Positions 37,406 through 48,956 of a DNA stretch of 64,000 bases are shown piece after piece. Under the pieces are notes generated by a model, which saw only the letters and a list, made by a program, of their open reading frames with translations, had not been told where the DNA came from and did no database searches. The position numbers and the translations under genes are program-made. The DNA is from Massospora cicadina (taxonomy: Eukaryota; Entomophthoromycota; Entomophthoromycetes; Entomophthorales; Entomophthoraceae), in the NCBI GenBank assembly GCA_022478985.1, contig JAKSZP010000174.1:1-64000 (forward strand), written 5' to 3'. The first letter of the stretch is position 1. Each line of letters starts with the position of its first letter.

Positions 37406-37566
37406 GATACCTTCCCAAATCTTCACTTAAGCTTTCCAAATAATGATCAATTAATTCAAGGAGTGTAGATTTTGATGATTGCAGAACACCATAATGATGG
37501 CAAAAAGAACCCTCAGAGATTTTGCTGGCTGATATCTTGAAGCTTCCTCAAAGCATCTTGACCATT
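37406..37566 (-). pseudogene. Minus-strand Helitron fragment (between Rep and helicase)
   Basis: Matches the reverse complement of roughly 52570-52725 in the plus-strand Helitron, including the blocks around TCTTCACTTAAG and ATCTTGAAGCTTCC. No intact frame. It is one of three surviving pieces of this Helitron. Confidence 0.7.
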
Positions 37567-38264
37567 ATTGAGAATTTTCCATTCTTAATAATAGGTGACT
37601 ACATTAGTGTGCCAGGCCAAACAGTATGAAGACTACTGGCCCAATGCTTTTTCACAATCATTGGCGACCTTTCTCTAGTAATTCGCAGGGCAACCAACAA
37701 ACCCAGCATATCAAATAACTTCCCTCTGAGGCTTGACCACTCATTATGGCTCATAGGTCCTCTTTAAGACTTGTCCAACAATTGTGGTTCAGCGGCCTCT
37801 ATTGACTCCCTCAGGGTTTCTCCCCTTCAATATTTCCAGTTCATCATTGTTGTTGCTAGTTGCTTAGGTTCCCACAGGGTTTCCATCTAGTTCAAGGTTG
37901 GGAGTTGGTTGCACTGACCACTCCAGGTGTTTTAACCCAGAAACTAACCTATGGGGATCTTAAGTCCCACCTCTACAAGCTAAGCTAACCACTGTTAACT
38001 AAAAACTTAATAAAGGTAGGTAAAGGAAGGTAAAGAAAGGTAAACAAATTTTATTTTTGGAGCTTGTAAGGGATTTTTAAGAGGGAGATTAAACTATTCA
38101 TAGGCATTTCTTGCCTGTCCACATCATTTGCATTTATTGCCAGCATCATCAACACTCACTGGTGATTCTCCCTGCTTAGTATTCATCAGCACTCTCACTG
38201 GCAATACATGTCATCCTCAAATGTCCATGATTACGTTGATCCTTGATTCATAATAATCTGAATT

Positions 38265-38725
38265 AATTAAATATATTGACATCCTTGGCATAAGTCACCG
38301 GTGTCAAATTAAACCAAAATACTGTCAAGGATTCCACCCAATACTTTCACAAAGTCAAAATGTGATTATACTTTATTTAATTAATATTTTTAGTACTAGA
38401 TGTTATTTAATTAATATTAAATGGTTAAGCATCCTTTGCATAAATCGATGTTACTCTGAGATTTGACTTTCTGCTGGAAATCTCACAATCATTTTCACAT
38501 GGAGTTGGTACAGGGATAAAAGCCTGTCAAGCTTAAATGATTAGTATTAATTAGTTTGACATCTTTGTCATAAGTCTCTGGTATCAAAATTAACTAATAA
38601 CTCTATTGGGTTCATCTTCTGATACTTTTTGACATCAAATTTAAGCAATTCGTCATCTTAATTGATAATATAATTATCTCAACACCCTTAGCCTCAGTCA
38701 CCGGTGTTGAGACCCACCAATTCTT
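38265..38725. repeat. Degenerate tandem repeat, units of about 120-140 bp
   Basis: The motif 'cat..ttggcataagtc..cggtgtcaaattaa' recurs with decay near 38278, 38428, 38564 and 38686. Spacing is about 120-136 bp once a 30-bp micro-insertion at 38373-38418 is discounted. Short AT-rich stretches separate the units. A perfect 14-bp inverted repeat (38890-38903 and 38926-38939) lies just beyond it. Confidence 0.5.
38373..38418. repeat. Micro-insertion 3 with 16-bp duplication
   Basis: TTTAGTACTAGATG (38389-38402) lies between copies of TTATTTAATTAATATT (38373-38388 and 38403-38418), inside the LTR-type element at 37567-40229. Confidence 0.85.
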
Positions 38726-40229
38726 ATCAGTGATGATGCCTAATACTTTCTTAATCCTGAGGATCAAGAAGGTTCAACCCAACCAAATGGGAAGCACAAA
38801 TTGGGGTATCAGCATTAATCAAAATTAGCAAACTAATTGGAAATCATCCTCAATTAATTATAATACTAATTTTGTTAATATGTGAGGAATATCACTTGGT
38901 TAAAAATCCTAATATATCCCATGACTTAACCAAGTGATACTTCTCAATTGCGACTCCACCATTTTCAGCGGGCCAAAACATCATCAACGCGATGGTTGGG
39001 AGGTTCTTGACTCTTCCCCCCATCTCCAAGAGGCGTTAAAAACTGAACGTTGGGGCTGAGGTTCCGCTGGTGGCATCCTCCCACAAACACAGATCCAGTA
39101 GCTTTCGCTACCTTCTAACTAAACCTCAAGTTAATCAAGCAACACACTAACAAAGCCCCCTGTATTGAGCACCATTGTTGAGAATTTTACATTCTTAATA
39201 ATAGGTGACTCCATTAGTGTGCCAGGCCAAACAGTATGAAGACTACTGGCCCTTGCTTTTTCACAATCATTGGTGACCTTTCCCTAAAAATTCGCGGGGC
39301 AACCCACCAACCCAGCAGACCAAACAACTTCTTCTTCTAAGGCTTAAACACTCATTATGGCTCAGAGGTCCTCTTTGAGACTTGTCCAACGATTGTGGTT
39401 CAGCGTCCTCTATTGACTCCATTAGGGTTTTTCCCCTTCAATCTTTCCAGTTCATTATTGTTGTTGCTAGTTGCTTAGGTTCCCACAGGGTTTCCATCTA
39501 GTTCAAGGTTGAGAGTTGGTTGCGCTGACCACTCCAGGTGTTTTAAAACAGAATCTAACCTCTGAGGATCTTGAGTCTCGCCTCTACAAGCTAAGCTAAC
39601 CACTGTTAACTAAAACTTAATAAAGGTAAGTAAAGGAAGGTAATTTATTAGAATAAACAGCCAGCCCTTAAATAGGGTGACCAAAATATGAATATTGTGA
39701 TCATATTGTTGTATAATTAACACGAGGAATATTGGGGAATAGAGGTTGGAGGTTATGAACTCCTTGAGGCATCATCAGTGGCAGTTGGTTTACAAAAGGC
39801 TATATCATATGGCATTCATCACCTTATGGGTAATTAAATTACATTCATTATATATAGTTTAGATATCACATGCAAGGAAGCCTCTTGATGTGGATCAATT
39901 TAACCTTAAATGGATTTAATTCACTTCTGTTCACATCATATTGTGGTCTCAGATTGGCAATTAATCAACTTGTCGATTTAAAACTTTTCTGGTTTTACAA
40001 TTCAGCAATGATCAATTCTCAAAAAGGTAATCAAATTGGTAAATTCATCATGTAATAAGTTTATATCAATAATTACAATCCACTCGCCATTAAATTGGCA
40101 TATCAACTCTCAACCTTGTAAGCATAAGTTCTAGGTAAGCGAGATCTAATCATTGACTCAACCCCAAGATTAATGATGAGTTTATTCCTTAGCCAAGGCT
40201 AACATCAACTAGGAATGAAATTTTAACAA

Positions 40230-42521
40230 CAATTCCTCATCGTTTTCAAGTAATCCCCTGGATCTTGCTGTCTCCTCAAATGTTCCACATGTAATGCCAT
40301 TCACAGTTCTTGGATCATCAAATGATATTGGCCCTCAAAATTTTAGAAGAAGTCACAGGAAATGTTTCTCGTGATCCAAAGGGCTGATGATATACATCTG
40401 AGTCAATATATCTAAACAATGCACTCATTTTTGCCAATTTTCAAAAATGAAACGATATGCTTCTTCAACTTAGTGTACAGGAACTCTCTTGCATCAGGGT
40501 TTAACTGATACATCTTGAAGTATGCAGTCAAAGTTGTATATTTTGAGGAAGCTTTCTCCAATGGCTGACGTGCTTGACCTTACATATGTGTAACATTCTT
40601 TTGATGAGGTAAATGAACTGCCAATCTCTCAAAGTGATGGTTTTTGAGAGTTCATTAAATCCAAGAAGTTTTTAAGCCACTTCTGGTGCTGTCACCATTC
40701 TACCATCAATGTTCCAAGTAATTTCAGCATGCTCATTGTTTTTGGAGATTATTAGAATCTTTGCACAATCATTTCTTTTGTATACATACTTTTAGAGATA
40801 CTTTGTCACTTTCACAGTGGCAAAAATTTCAACATTGATGTGAACATTTTAACTCTTTGAGGAGAAACTTGTTGTATAACTAACCATTGCTTGTCAATCC
40901 TGACTCCATTCTTAATGAAAGAATTGCCATCTTTTTGTCTGTAAAGATGGTAGCAATCAACATTCTCTTGGGTCTCAGGCTCAAATTTTTTGGGAACTCT
41001 TTCATGTAATTGCCATGTTCTATGCAAACACAGTCACAGTTAAGTTCTCCACATTAACCATGAATCATGTGCTAGGTCATGATGCTGTAAAGATTTGGTT
41101 CAGCGGTATCATCAGGTATCTCAGCACAGACTACTTCATTGATCATTTCTCTTCCCCAGATTTTGTCATCACTTTTCAGCATCAATATGTGGGCATGTGT
41201 AAGACAACATTTTTTACGCTCAACAACTAAAATGGGGCGAGACATCTCACAAAATGATCATCTTTGAGCATGGAATAAAAGAACTTCAAGTTTGAGGTAA
41301 AAAATCTTTCCATCAAGTCTGGTCAGTCTTGAGAAGTTTGTCCAATCTTCAGTTCATTTGTTATCTCAGTCCAGTTTGACTTACAGCCAAACGTGATGAA
41401 AAGATCAGGTTTTCCATACCAGTTTACAATTGCCATGGCGTCCTGGTAATTTTGTTGCATATACCTTTTACCAATTTGGAAATTTGAAGGAGATATGCAG
41501 ACCCTTACAATCAGTCTCTGGTGGATAAGCTGCATATTGAGTAACGGCATCCATAAGTTCTTGATACTTCTTAATTCTAAGTTTGCGTTAATTTGATGAA
41601 TATAGAAGAGTTTTTAATCATATCTTACGTAAAAGAGAACCAAATACTGCTGAAAGACTTATCAGCCATGAAGAAAAGTGAATCCATGGTAGTCTCTCTC
41701 CATTAGCATGTAGATATAATACTGCTGCATTGATAGCCTTTTGTTAGAAGCAGTTTGTCTTCATCCCATGTGAGTCATGTGTGGATCCCATCCAAGTTCA
41801 CCTCAGGGAAATGCAGAGGCAAGGCAATCAGATAGATTGGAGGCTCATGTTGGAGTATTTGAGGTATTCATGCTGGTTATGGAAAACAATAAAGTCAATA
41901 TTATGAGGAGGGGTTCCGCTTTCTCCCATAAAGATGATCCCAACTTCATTTGCACTTAATCCATTGTATCTCCTCTTGTCCTTCTCCAGGTCTTTGAAAA
42001 ACATGAGCTTGACTATTTCAGGATCTCCAACTTGAGCAACAACATCCTTAATCATCTTGTAAGCCTGTGCGTACACATTAGGTCGCTGCAACACAGTTTC
42101 CAACTTTCTCATGACAGTTGCTAAGCATTTGTCATTCTCAGATCTTCCCATTCTCTCCTTGAGTTCTTGTTGATAGTTAATGTAATAGAAACAGGCATAT
42201 GAATGTCTGTCAGTTGCCATCAAGTGAGAGATCATGAACTGTACATCTCCTGATTATTTTTGTATGGCATTGGTCCTCTTCTTATATCAAAACTGTGGTC
42301 CGCCTTGGCATCAATGGATGCAAAAGCCAATGAACTGTTATATTTGCAAATGTACTCGTGAAAGTCTTTGGCCTCTGAGGACTGGCTGACAAAGAGTTAT
42401 TCTAATTCCTTAGGCACAGATCTGACAATCTGCAAATCTGGCATTTCAACTTTTCTGTTGCCACAGCACATGGGAAAATATCTGCTTGTGACTCTCTCAC
42501 CAGAAAACATTTTTGACAAGC
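40230..42521 (-). pseudogene. Minus-strand Helitron Rep region remnant
   Basis: Blocks on the minus strand: 42402-42599 Cys-rich; 41828-42235 MISHLMATDRHSYACFYYIN and RRYNGLSANEVGIIFMGESG (helitron-like N domain); 41323-41550 AIVNWYGKPDLFITFGCKSN; about 41185-41200 CLTHAHILML, the HUH-type HAH motif of Rep; 40812-41027 PKKFEPETQENVDCYHLYRQ. These are the Rep nickase hallmarks of Helitrons, which transpose by rolling circle. Stops break the frame. A matching but differently damaged copy lies at 47-54 kb on the plus strand. Confidence 0.85.
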
Positions 42522-44357
42522 TGTATTGATCAACGATTGTACATGGATCTCATAAGGTTGGAAATTATGAGATTTGTGTATGTAAATGGTTGCAATCATA
42601 TTATTCCGAGTAGGTTTTTCCTAATTGGGTTGATAATGGGATAATTATTTAAATCATTTATTTGATAGGTTAGCTGTCTTGAGGTTCCCCTGTATGCCAA
42701 TGAGTTGTCAGGATTCAATCAATTTCGGAGGCTTTTGTGCCCTTCATTACATAAAATCATTTAGCCTTTTTGGTAGCATTTAAAAGCAAGGTCAGCCCCA
42801 ATGGACCTCACTTTGGAATTCTATTCTGAACCTCAAGTTCATACCAATAAAGGCCTCTATATGCTAGAGTTTTATTTAATATAATTTATAGCTGAATTTT
42901 ATTAGAGCAAGTTTGGTGGTGCGGATGGTGATACAACAGGAGGAAAGGAAAAGTAACATGCCAGGATCCTTTTGAGAGTGGCGTTGCCCTGGCAAGGAAG
43001 GGGATGATGCCAGAGTGGCCCAAGGAGACAGAGGCTGGTTGGCCGCACCTCAGCCCGGTGACCCCAAGGTGACAGAGGCCATATTGATGCACCTCATCTC
43101 AGTGACCCCGAGGCAACAGAGGCCGTATTGACACACCTTGGCCCGGTGTGCCTGGCAAGGCCATCCATCTGGATAGGACCATTTGGGGTTGGTATGGCTA
43201 TTGCCCATTCCCTCGGAGGAGTAGGGTCTGGGTTTATGGCCAGTGGTGGTCTGGGCCTTGGGAGCCCCATCCATTACATTATTCCAAAGTCAACCTTACC
43301 TTAGTGGGCTGTGGTTCCAGCCAGCCCGCAAGATGGCCGCGGTCAATGTCCCAAGCATTGCCATGGGTCATCAATCCTTTCATTGGTTTGTAGGGCCTTC
43401 CAACGAAGGGGATGGGGAGTTTGGGGGTGGGCCAGACTGCTGGCAGTTGATGGCCTCTTGTGCCTACCAGGAGACCTCCAGAGAACCCGTTGATTTGATC
43501 CAGGGGCTCTGGACTTCCATCTGACTTCCCCAGGCCGCTTGCAGAAAAAGGTCCCCTATCAAAAAAGTTGTTGGTCGCTGCACGCCTGCCTTGCTGGTTC
43601 AGGTTTGGATCCCACAGTATTTCTCATTTACAAGGGGGTAATGTAACAATCGATGATTGTACATGAATCTCATAAGGTTAGTAATTATGAGATTCATGTA
43701 TGTCAATGGTTGCAATCCAGTTATTCTGAGTAGGTTTTAATAATCAGGTCAATAATGGGTTAATTATTTAATTCATTTTTTAACTAGTTGTCTGTCTTGA
43801 GGTACCCCTATATGCTGACAAGTTGCCAGGATGCCATCAATTTCAGAGGCTTTTGCACCCCTCATTACATACAATTCATTTAGCCTTTTTAGGCAGTATT
43901 TCAAAGTGAGATCATCCCCAATGGACCTCACTTTGGAATTCTATTATGAACCTCAAGTTCATCCCAATAAAGGCCGCTATTCGCTAGACTTGTTTAAATA
44001 ATATAATTTATAATTGCATTTTATTAGAGCAAGGTTGGGGGCGCAGATGGCGGTGTGACAGGAGGAGAGGAAGGGGTGGATGTGTTGGGATTCTCTTGAG
44101 AGTGGCGTTGCCCTTGCAAGGAAGGGGATGGTGCCAGAGTGGCTTGAAGTGACAGAGGCTGCTTGGCCACACCTTGTCCCAGTGACCCCGAGGTGACAGA
44201 GGCAGTATTGACACACCTTGGCCCGATGTGCCCAGCAAGGCCATCCATCTGGACAGGACAATTTGTGGTTTGTATGGCTATTGCCATTCCCTCAAAGGAG
44301 TAGGGTCTGGGTTTATGACCAGTGGCGGGCTGGGCCTTGGGAGCCCCATCTGTTACA
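42522..44357 (+). mobile_element. Non-autonomous LTR element C (TRIM-like) in the minus Helitron
   Basis: LTRs 42522-43278 (757 bp) and 43642-44357 (716 bp), internal 363 bp without coding. Perfect 5-bp duplication caagc (42517-42521 and 44358-44362). Polypurine tract CAAGGGGGTAA sits right before the second LTR, giving plus orientation. The sequence after the first LTR (TTATTCCAAA) equals that after the first LTR of element A, suggesting a shared primer region although the LTR bodies differ. It splits the Helitron Cys-rich region (CHDCL|...). Confidence 0.9.
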
Positions 44358-44362
44358 CAAGC

Positions 44363-44775
44363 AGTCATGACATTGGTCAGGCATTGATCCTACTGTGAGA
44401 TATAGTTTGCTGTCATTGTAATTGATGGTATATGCAGTCTTCATATTTCTTCTTCTTTTGACCTTTAGATGTGTGCGTTAATACTTGGTCATGGCTTGTG
44501 TGTGTAGCTATGGATGTATGAGTTGATACTTGTCCACAGCTATTGGTGTACTTCAGGATGTGATTTATGATATTTTCTACTGCTTTCTGATGTGCAGTAG
44601 GATTATTTTTAGAAGATTTTATGCTTTTTAGACCCATCGGTTTAGGCTGTGCATTGTCTGTATTTCAGCCAGTAATAAAGTTTCATTAAGTAGGCTATGA
44701 TTTCATGCTTCTAGACCCACCAATTTAGGTTTTTCATAGTATGTCAGTGTCATTGTTAAAGTTACATTAAGTAGA
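44363..44775 (-). mobile_element. Minus-strand Helitron 5' part with two 5' termini
   Basis: 44413-44637 on the minus strand reads the N-terminal repeat region (AHQKAVENIINHI, THTSHDQVLTHTS), matching 47233-47400 on the plus strand. Upstream are two copies of the Helitron 5' end, finishing near 44694 and 44775 (minus strand TCTACTTAAT...). Minus-strand bases just before the second are ATA, compatible with insertion between A and T. Confidence 0.7.
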
Positions 44776-44834
44776 TATTAACCATTACATAACAAAGCCA
44801 ATAATATTGTATATATGTATTATTGAAAATGTAA

Positions 44835-45025
44835 TCTACTTAATAAAATTCTAGCAGTGACTGGCTGAAATCCATTGCCAGATAAACTTAATTCTGACAT
44901 TAATGAAACAATATTTCTTAAATCAATTTTATTATAATGTATTGGAAGCAATGGTGGTCAACCTACTTAATAAAACTCTAACACTGACTGACAGACAGAC
45001 AAAGCACAGCCTAAACTGGTGGGTC
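44835..45025 (+). repeat. Two plus-strand Helitron 5'-end copies
   Basis: Copies of the terminus begin near 44835 (TCTACTTAATAAAATTCTAG) and 44962 (CCTACTTAATAAAACTCTAA). The second continues into AAGCACAGCCTAAACTGGTG and stops at GGGTC, where the half-LINE target begins. With 44694, 44775 and 47159 this makes five such termini within 2.5 kb. Confidence 0.65.
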
Positions 45026-45229
45026 AAGAAGAATAAAAACATGGTCTTGCTCCGATGTTGTCAGATCCCCCGCCAACTGTCCCAGCATGGGGCAGCGGCA
45101 AAACTCCCCCCCTCCATTTTCTGTCTGACAGGAAAACGCGCTCAGACTGGCTCGCCCAGTCATTCCAAACCCTTGGGATAATTCGTTCCTCCCAAGGATC
45201 TCGATGCCCATCTTGCCCAAACCCAAGCG

Positions 45230-46028
45230 GTGCCCCACTGCCCCCTGGTGCTCCCCTGGAGCAACATGCATTTCAGCCTTAGGGTCAAATATAGGAAATT
45301 CTTCCCCTACGAAGACCAAGCCATTATCAAAATGGCTCAGGTGGTGATGAAACCAGCCTTTTTTATTGACTTCCACCCCTATAAGGGGTACTTTGATCTT
45401 GGCTTCCCCTGTGAAGCTGATGCAGCCACTGCAACAATGGTGCTATTAATTTTTAACAATATTCCCCTCCCAACAACTCAGACCTGGCTCCCAACGGACA
45501 CCACCTTGGTGGTCCAGTTCGCTGGTTTGCCCACCCACCTCCCCCCAAGTGCTCCACCAGGAGCTGATGGAAGGTTTGGCAGCCTATGGCGCCAACCCCA
45601 TCTTCCAATTTGTGGTCCCAAATGGGGCCACACGCCTCGCTGGGCCTCAGGCATATACCATGATCAGCCCTGAATTTATGAAAATTTCTTTGGCAATTCC
45701 CCCTTGTGCCACCATCCCATCTGCCCCTGACCATCCGTTCTGGGCCCGCGTTGAGGGCGGACAGACGATTTGTCCATCCTGTTTTGAGTTAGACCACTCG
45801 AAATGCAAATGCCCATACTCAGAAACATCCACTGACACCAAAAGTTTGCCCAACGCCCACCTATCCACCGCCCACCCCACACCAACTCCAACATGGGGTA
45901 CAATCCTACCTTCCCCTCCTCCAATGCCTGATGCTGCAGCTGCACCTACAGCTACCAATCAGCACCCATCTTGCCCCAATGCCATAAATAATTCATCCAA
46001 ACAAACATCAGATTGGATCCCAGTTTGA
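45230..46028 (+). pseudogene. Half-LINE copy 1 ORF1, first part
   Basis: 45230-45673 reads KPAFFIDFHPYKGYFDLGFP then TDTTLVVQFAGLPTHLPP. A frameshift in a C-rich run near 45545 moves the frame to 45549-46028: MLHQELMEGLAAYGANPIFQ, then FWARVEGGQTICPSCFELDH and SKCKCP. The latter is a zinc-knuckle-like CX2CX4HX2C. Related blocks are found in the LINE ORF1 (36 kb) and in copy 2. An RNA-binding role is inferred from the family. Low stop density makes it the best-preserved copy. Confidence 0.75.
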
Positions 46029-46103
46029 TCCCATGCATCTGTAAATGAATCAAACAAACCTCAACCGTACACTGATTCCCCAATCCAATTCAACCAAAAT
46101 CCA

Positions 46104-46499
46104 TGGATATTATTGGATAAAATTGAGGAATTAGGTAATGTCATTGAAGAACCAACGCTGCAACTCAAGCGGGCCTGTAACGCAGAATGGGATGCAAAAT
46201 TCCCACCTCAGAAATATGTCCCACAACCTAACGCCAAACTGTTCTACAGCAACCACCAGCTGGCAGTAGAAGCAGCTGCCACACCAGATTTTTGTCCAAA
46301 TTGCAAAGCTGCCACCAAATCTGTGGCTGCACTTGCAGGAGGAATTCCACCTCCCATCATCCCCATAAATCTTACTGCACAAAGTAAGATCAACATGAAA
46401 ACTTTACACAAAAACGTCACTGAAGCCATTCAGAACGTGGTAACAGTAGCACGGAATCTGAAAGCAAAAAACCTGAACCAACATTGCCACGTTTGTTAA
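46104..46499 (+). pseudogene. Half-LINE copy 1 ORF1, C-terminal part
   Basis: Reads MDKIEELGNVIEEPTLQLKR, KLFYSNHQLAVEAAATPDFC and ITP-rich spacer. The same order appears in copy 2 (DYGQAKFFPSDSD..., YPSDHQLALAAVASPQCPN). A stop at 46028 separates it from the first part, so originally it may have been one protein. 46534-46767 is a short further open stretch. Function unknown beyond ORF1 membership. Confidence 0.6.
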
Positions 46500-46906
46500 A
46501 CTCCCAGACGCCCACCTCAAAGCTGAATTTGCTTTGGCCAACTACATTGCTGGTATAATGATAGCTGGCAACTACTCAGAAGTTCCAGGCATCAAGGATA
46601 TCGAACCCCATGCCGCCAATGCCCCCACATCCTTACTATCTGCCTTAACATGCACCCTAATCTGGGATGAGATGGATGCGACTGAAGACAAGCCCCCCGA
46701 TCCCCCTCCCCATTCACCATGGAGGGATAGCAGTATTTGCTGCCCACCTGGTTGGATATTTTTTTAGGTAAGATTCAATCAATCCATCCATTTTAGGAAT
46801 CTTATTTGAATCTTATTTTTATTATTATGATTTTTAGTTTTAGTTTGGTAATGTCCATCCCCTGGTCAGCTTACCTCAGTTAGATAAAAGAAGAATAAAA
46901 ACATGG

Positions 46907-47158
46907 ATAAACCGCTTAATTGAAACCATTGAATATACTAAATTAACCAATCACCAACTAATTGTAAAACCAAACTAAACTTATCAAAACAAGAAGATGT
47001 ACCAACAACTTACCAAAAACTAATTAACTTATTAAATTAACCAATCACTAACTGCTTACAAAACCAACAAGCTTATTAATCAACCTAAAACCACCAACTG
47101 CTTGTCAAAACTATTTGAAATCTAACTGACCAAAAATCAAACAGCTCAGCCATAACAA
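46907..47158. other. AT-rich stretch with short imperfect repeats
   Basis: No gene. A motif like 'ttaaccaatcac.aact' recurs (about 46940, 47036) with A-rich spacers. The sequence continues the target of half-LINE copy 1 and ends where the plus Helitron begins. Confidence 0.4.
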
Positions 47159-47554
47159 TCTACTTAATAGAACTTTAACACTGGCTAACTGACGGACAAT
47201 GCACAGCTTAAACTGGTGGGTCTGAAATCATGAAATCTTCTAATAATAACCCTACTGCACAGCGGAAAGCGGTAGCAAAATATCAGGAATCATTTTCTGA
47301 AGTACACCGTCAAGCTGTGGCCAAGTATCAACTCATACATCCATAAGTACACACACAAGACAGGTCCATGTATCAACACACGCATTCAAAGGTCAACATA
47401 ATAAGAAGAAACCTGAGAAATGCATATGCAACCAATTACAATGAAATTAAAATATCTTTTACAGTAAGATCAATGTCTTACCAATGTCATGACTGCTTGG
47501 CAAAAATGTTTTCTGGACAGAGAGTCAAAGGCAGATATTTTTCCATATGCTGTG

Positions 47555-48131
47555 TCATGATTAAAAAATCCCAGTTTCTGACCGCCATAATAAAATAATT
47601 ATTTGGTGCACAAACAAGCAACCAAAGTAGTCTAACTGAGTAGGGAGAGGTTTGAGGCACCAACAGCACCAAAATATTGCCTACTATTAGTTGGTTATTC
47701 AAAACCTGAAGTTGTTGGTCATCCCCCATCATGTGAAAGCTCCTCAAAATGGATATCCAAAAAGACCAACAGGTAAGTGAGGTATGCTAACCCCAAAACA
47801 ACCTTGATTTCTATTCAGGATAATAAAAAGGGCCCGCTGACCAGATCTCATCTGGGGAGCAACTGACAATGCTCCCCAGGAAGGGAAAGCTAGGGTAAAT
47901 ATTTTAAAGTGAACTTCAGAATTGGCAGGCGCTCCTTATAATGGCCGCCCCTTGGGGGCCTCACCCAATTCATTGATTAGGCTTTCACAAGCCTAATCTA
48001 CAACTTGGGTGAGGCACAACTCAGAGCCCAAAACGACCAAGCCAAAAATATTTTTAAAACAATTTGACTCAGATTCAGAAAATCATAATATGAGTTAAAA
48101 TGCAACGATTGAGATGAACTCAATTGTTACA
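47555..48131 (-). repeat. Solo LTR of the element A/B family
   Basis: About 577 bp resembling the element B LTR (TTAAAAAATCCCAGTTTCTG and CTGACCGCC near the start; AATTGTTACA at the end). Flanks ctgtg (47550-47554) and ctgtg (48132-48136) are an exact 5-bp duplication. The uninterrupted Helitron sequence at 42470 shows where it landed (tgctgtggcaa). The first two LTR bases overlap the duplication, so the left edge may be 47553. Confidence 0.8.
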
Positions 48132-48956
48132 CTGTGGCAATGGAAATTAAAAATGTCAAATTTGCGGATTGTCAGATCTGTGCCCAAGAATTTAGAACTC
48201 TTTATCAGCAAGTCCTCAGAGTCCAAAAACTTCCATGAGTATATTTGCAACTACAACAGCGCATTGACTTTTTCATCCATTGATGCCAAGGTGGATCACA
48301 GTTTGATGTAATAAGAGGGACAGTTCTATACAAAAACTCAGGAGACATAAAGTTCTTGACCTCTCACTTGATGTTGAGTGACAGACTTGCATATGGCTTT
48401 CTCTATTACATCAACTCTCAACATGAACTCAAGGAGAGAATATAAGGATTTGAGAATGTCAAATGCTTGTTAACTGCCATGACAAGTTGGAAAATGTGTT
48501 GCAGTGATCCAATGTATAGACACAGGTTTATAAGATGATTAAGGATGTTGTTGCTCAAGTTGGAGATCCTGAAATATTCAAGCTCATGTTTTTCAAAGAC
48601 CTTGAGAAGGATTAGAGGAGATAAAATTGACTGAGTGCAAAAGATGATGTGACCAACTTTATAAGAAAAATCGGAAACCCTTTTAAAAATGTTGACTTTA
48701 ATGCTTCCTTTACATCTGAACTCCTCATTTACTCCAACATGAGCCTCCAAATTTATCTGATCGCCTTGCCTCTGCATTTCCCTGAGGTGAACTTGGATGG
48801 GATCCACACATGACTCACATGGGATGAAGACAAACTGCTTCTAACAAAAGGCTATCAATGCAGAACTTCAAAAAGTTCATGATAATGGAGAGACAGCCAT
48901 AAATTCACTCCTCTTTATCATGGCTGCAATCTCTTTAAGTAGTATTTGGTTCTCTG
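48132..48956 (+). pseudogene. Plus Helitron N-terminal domain remnant
   Basis: Matches the reverse complement of 41650-42470, with the same order of blocks. Examples are GDPEI near 48570 and the end of the QSI-type segment that faces 41830. It is heavily stopped, and 48418-48807 reads long only on the opposite strand. Confidence 0.65.

Larger units (their letters stand above)
37567..40229 (-). mobile_element. LTR-type element inserted in the minus Helitron, non-autonomous
   Basis: A direct repeat begins at about 37567 and 39177 (TTGAGAATTTT...ATTCTTAATAATAGG) and runs clearly for about 470 bp (to about 38043 and 39644). Just left of the second copy the minus strand has TGGTGCTCAATACAGGGG, the primer site also seen at 36.9 kb. 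The right copy is therefore the 5' LTR and the element reads minus. Right end (TTTTAACAACA) roughly inverts the start. After 470 bp the two LTRs differ, the left one containing a degenerate tandem repeat. No coding region is visible. The duplication could not be fixed exactly. Confidence 0.6.
45045..46887 (+). mobile_element. Half-LINE copy 1: ORF1-only non-LTR element
   Basis: Flanked by a perfect 19-bp duplication AAGAAGAATAAAAACATGG (45026-45044 and 46888-46906). Length is 1,843 bp. It carries a LINE-type ORF1 but no endonuclease or RT. It ends with the LINE tail (CCATCCCCTGGTCAGCTTAC near 46855) and a short A-rich end. The same structure occurs at 48957-50860. This resembles mammalian HAL1 ('half-L1') in plan: ORF1 plus 3' tail, presumably moved by the full LINE's enzymes. 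Confidence 0.85.

Noticed and set aside
38265..38725. CRISPR-like array
   Set aside because: Repeats are long, degenerate and unevenly spaced, in clearly eukaryotic DNA.
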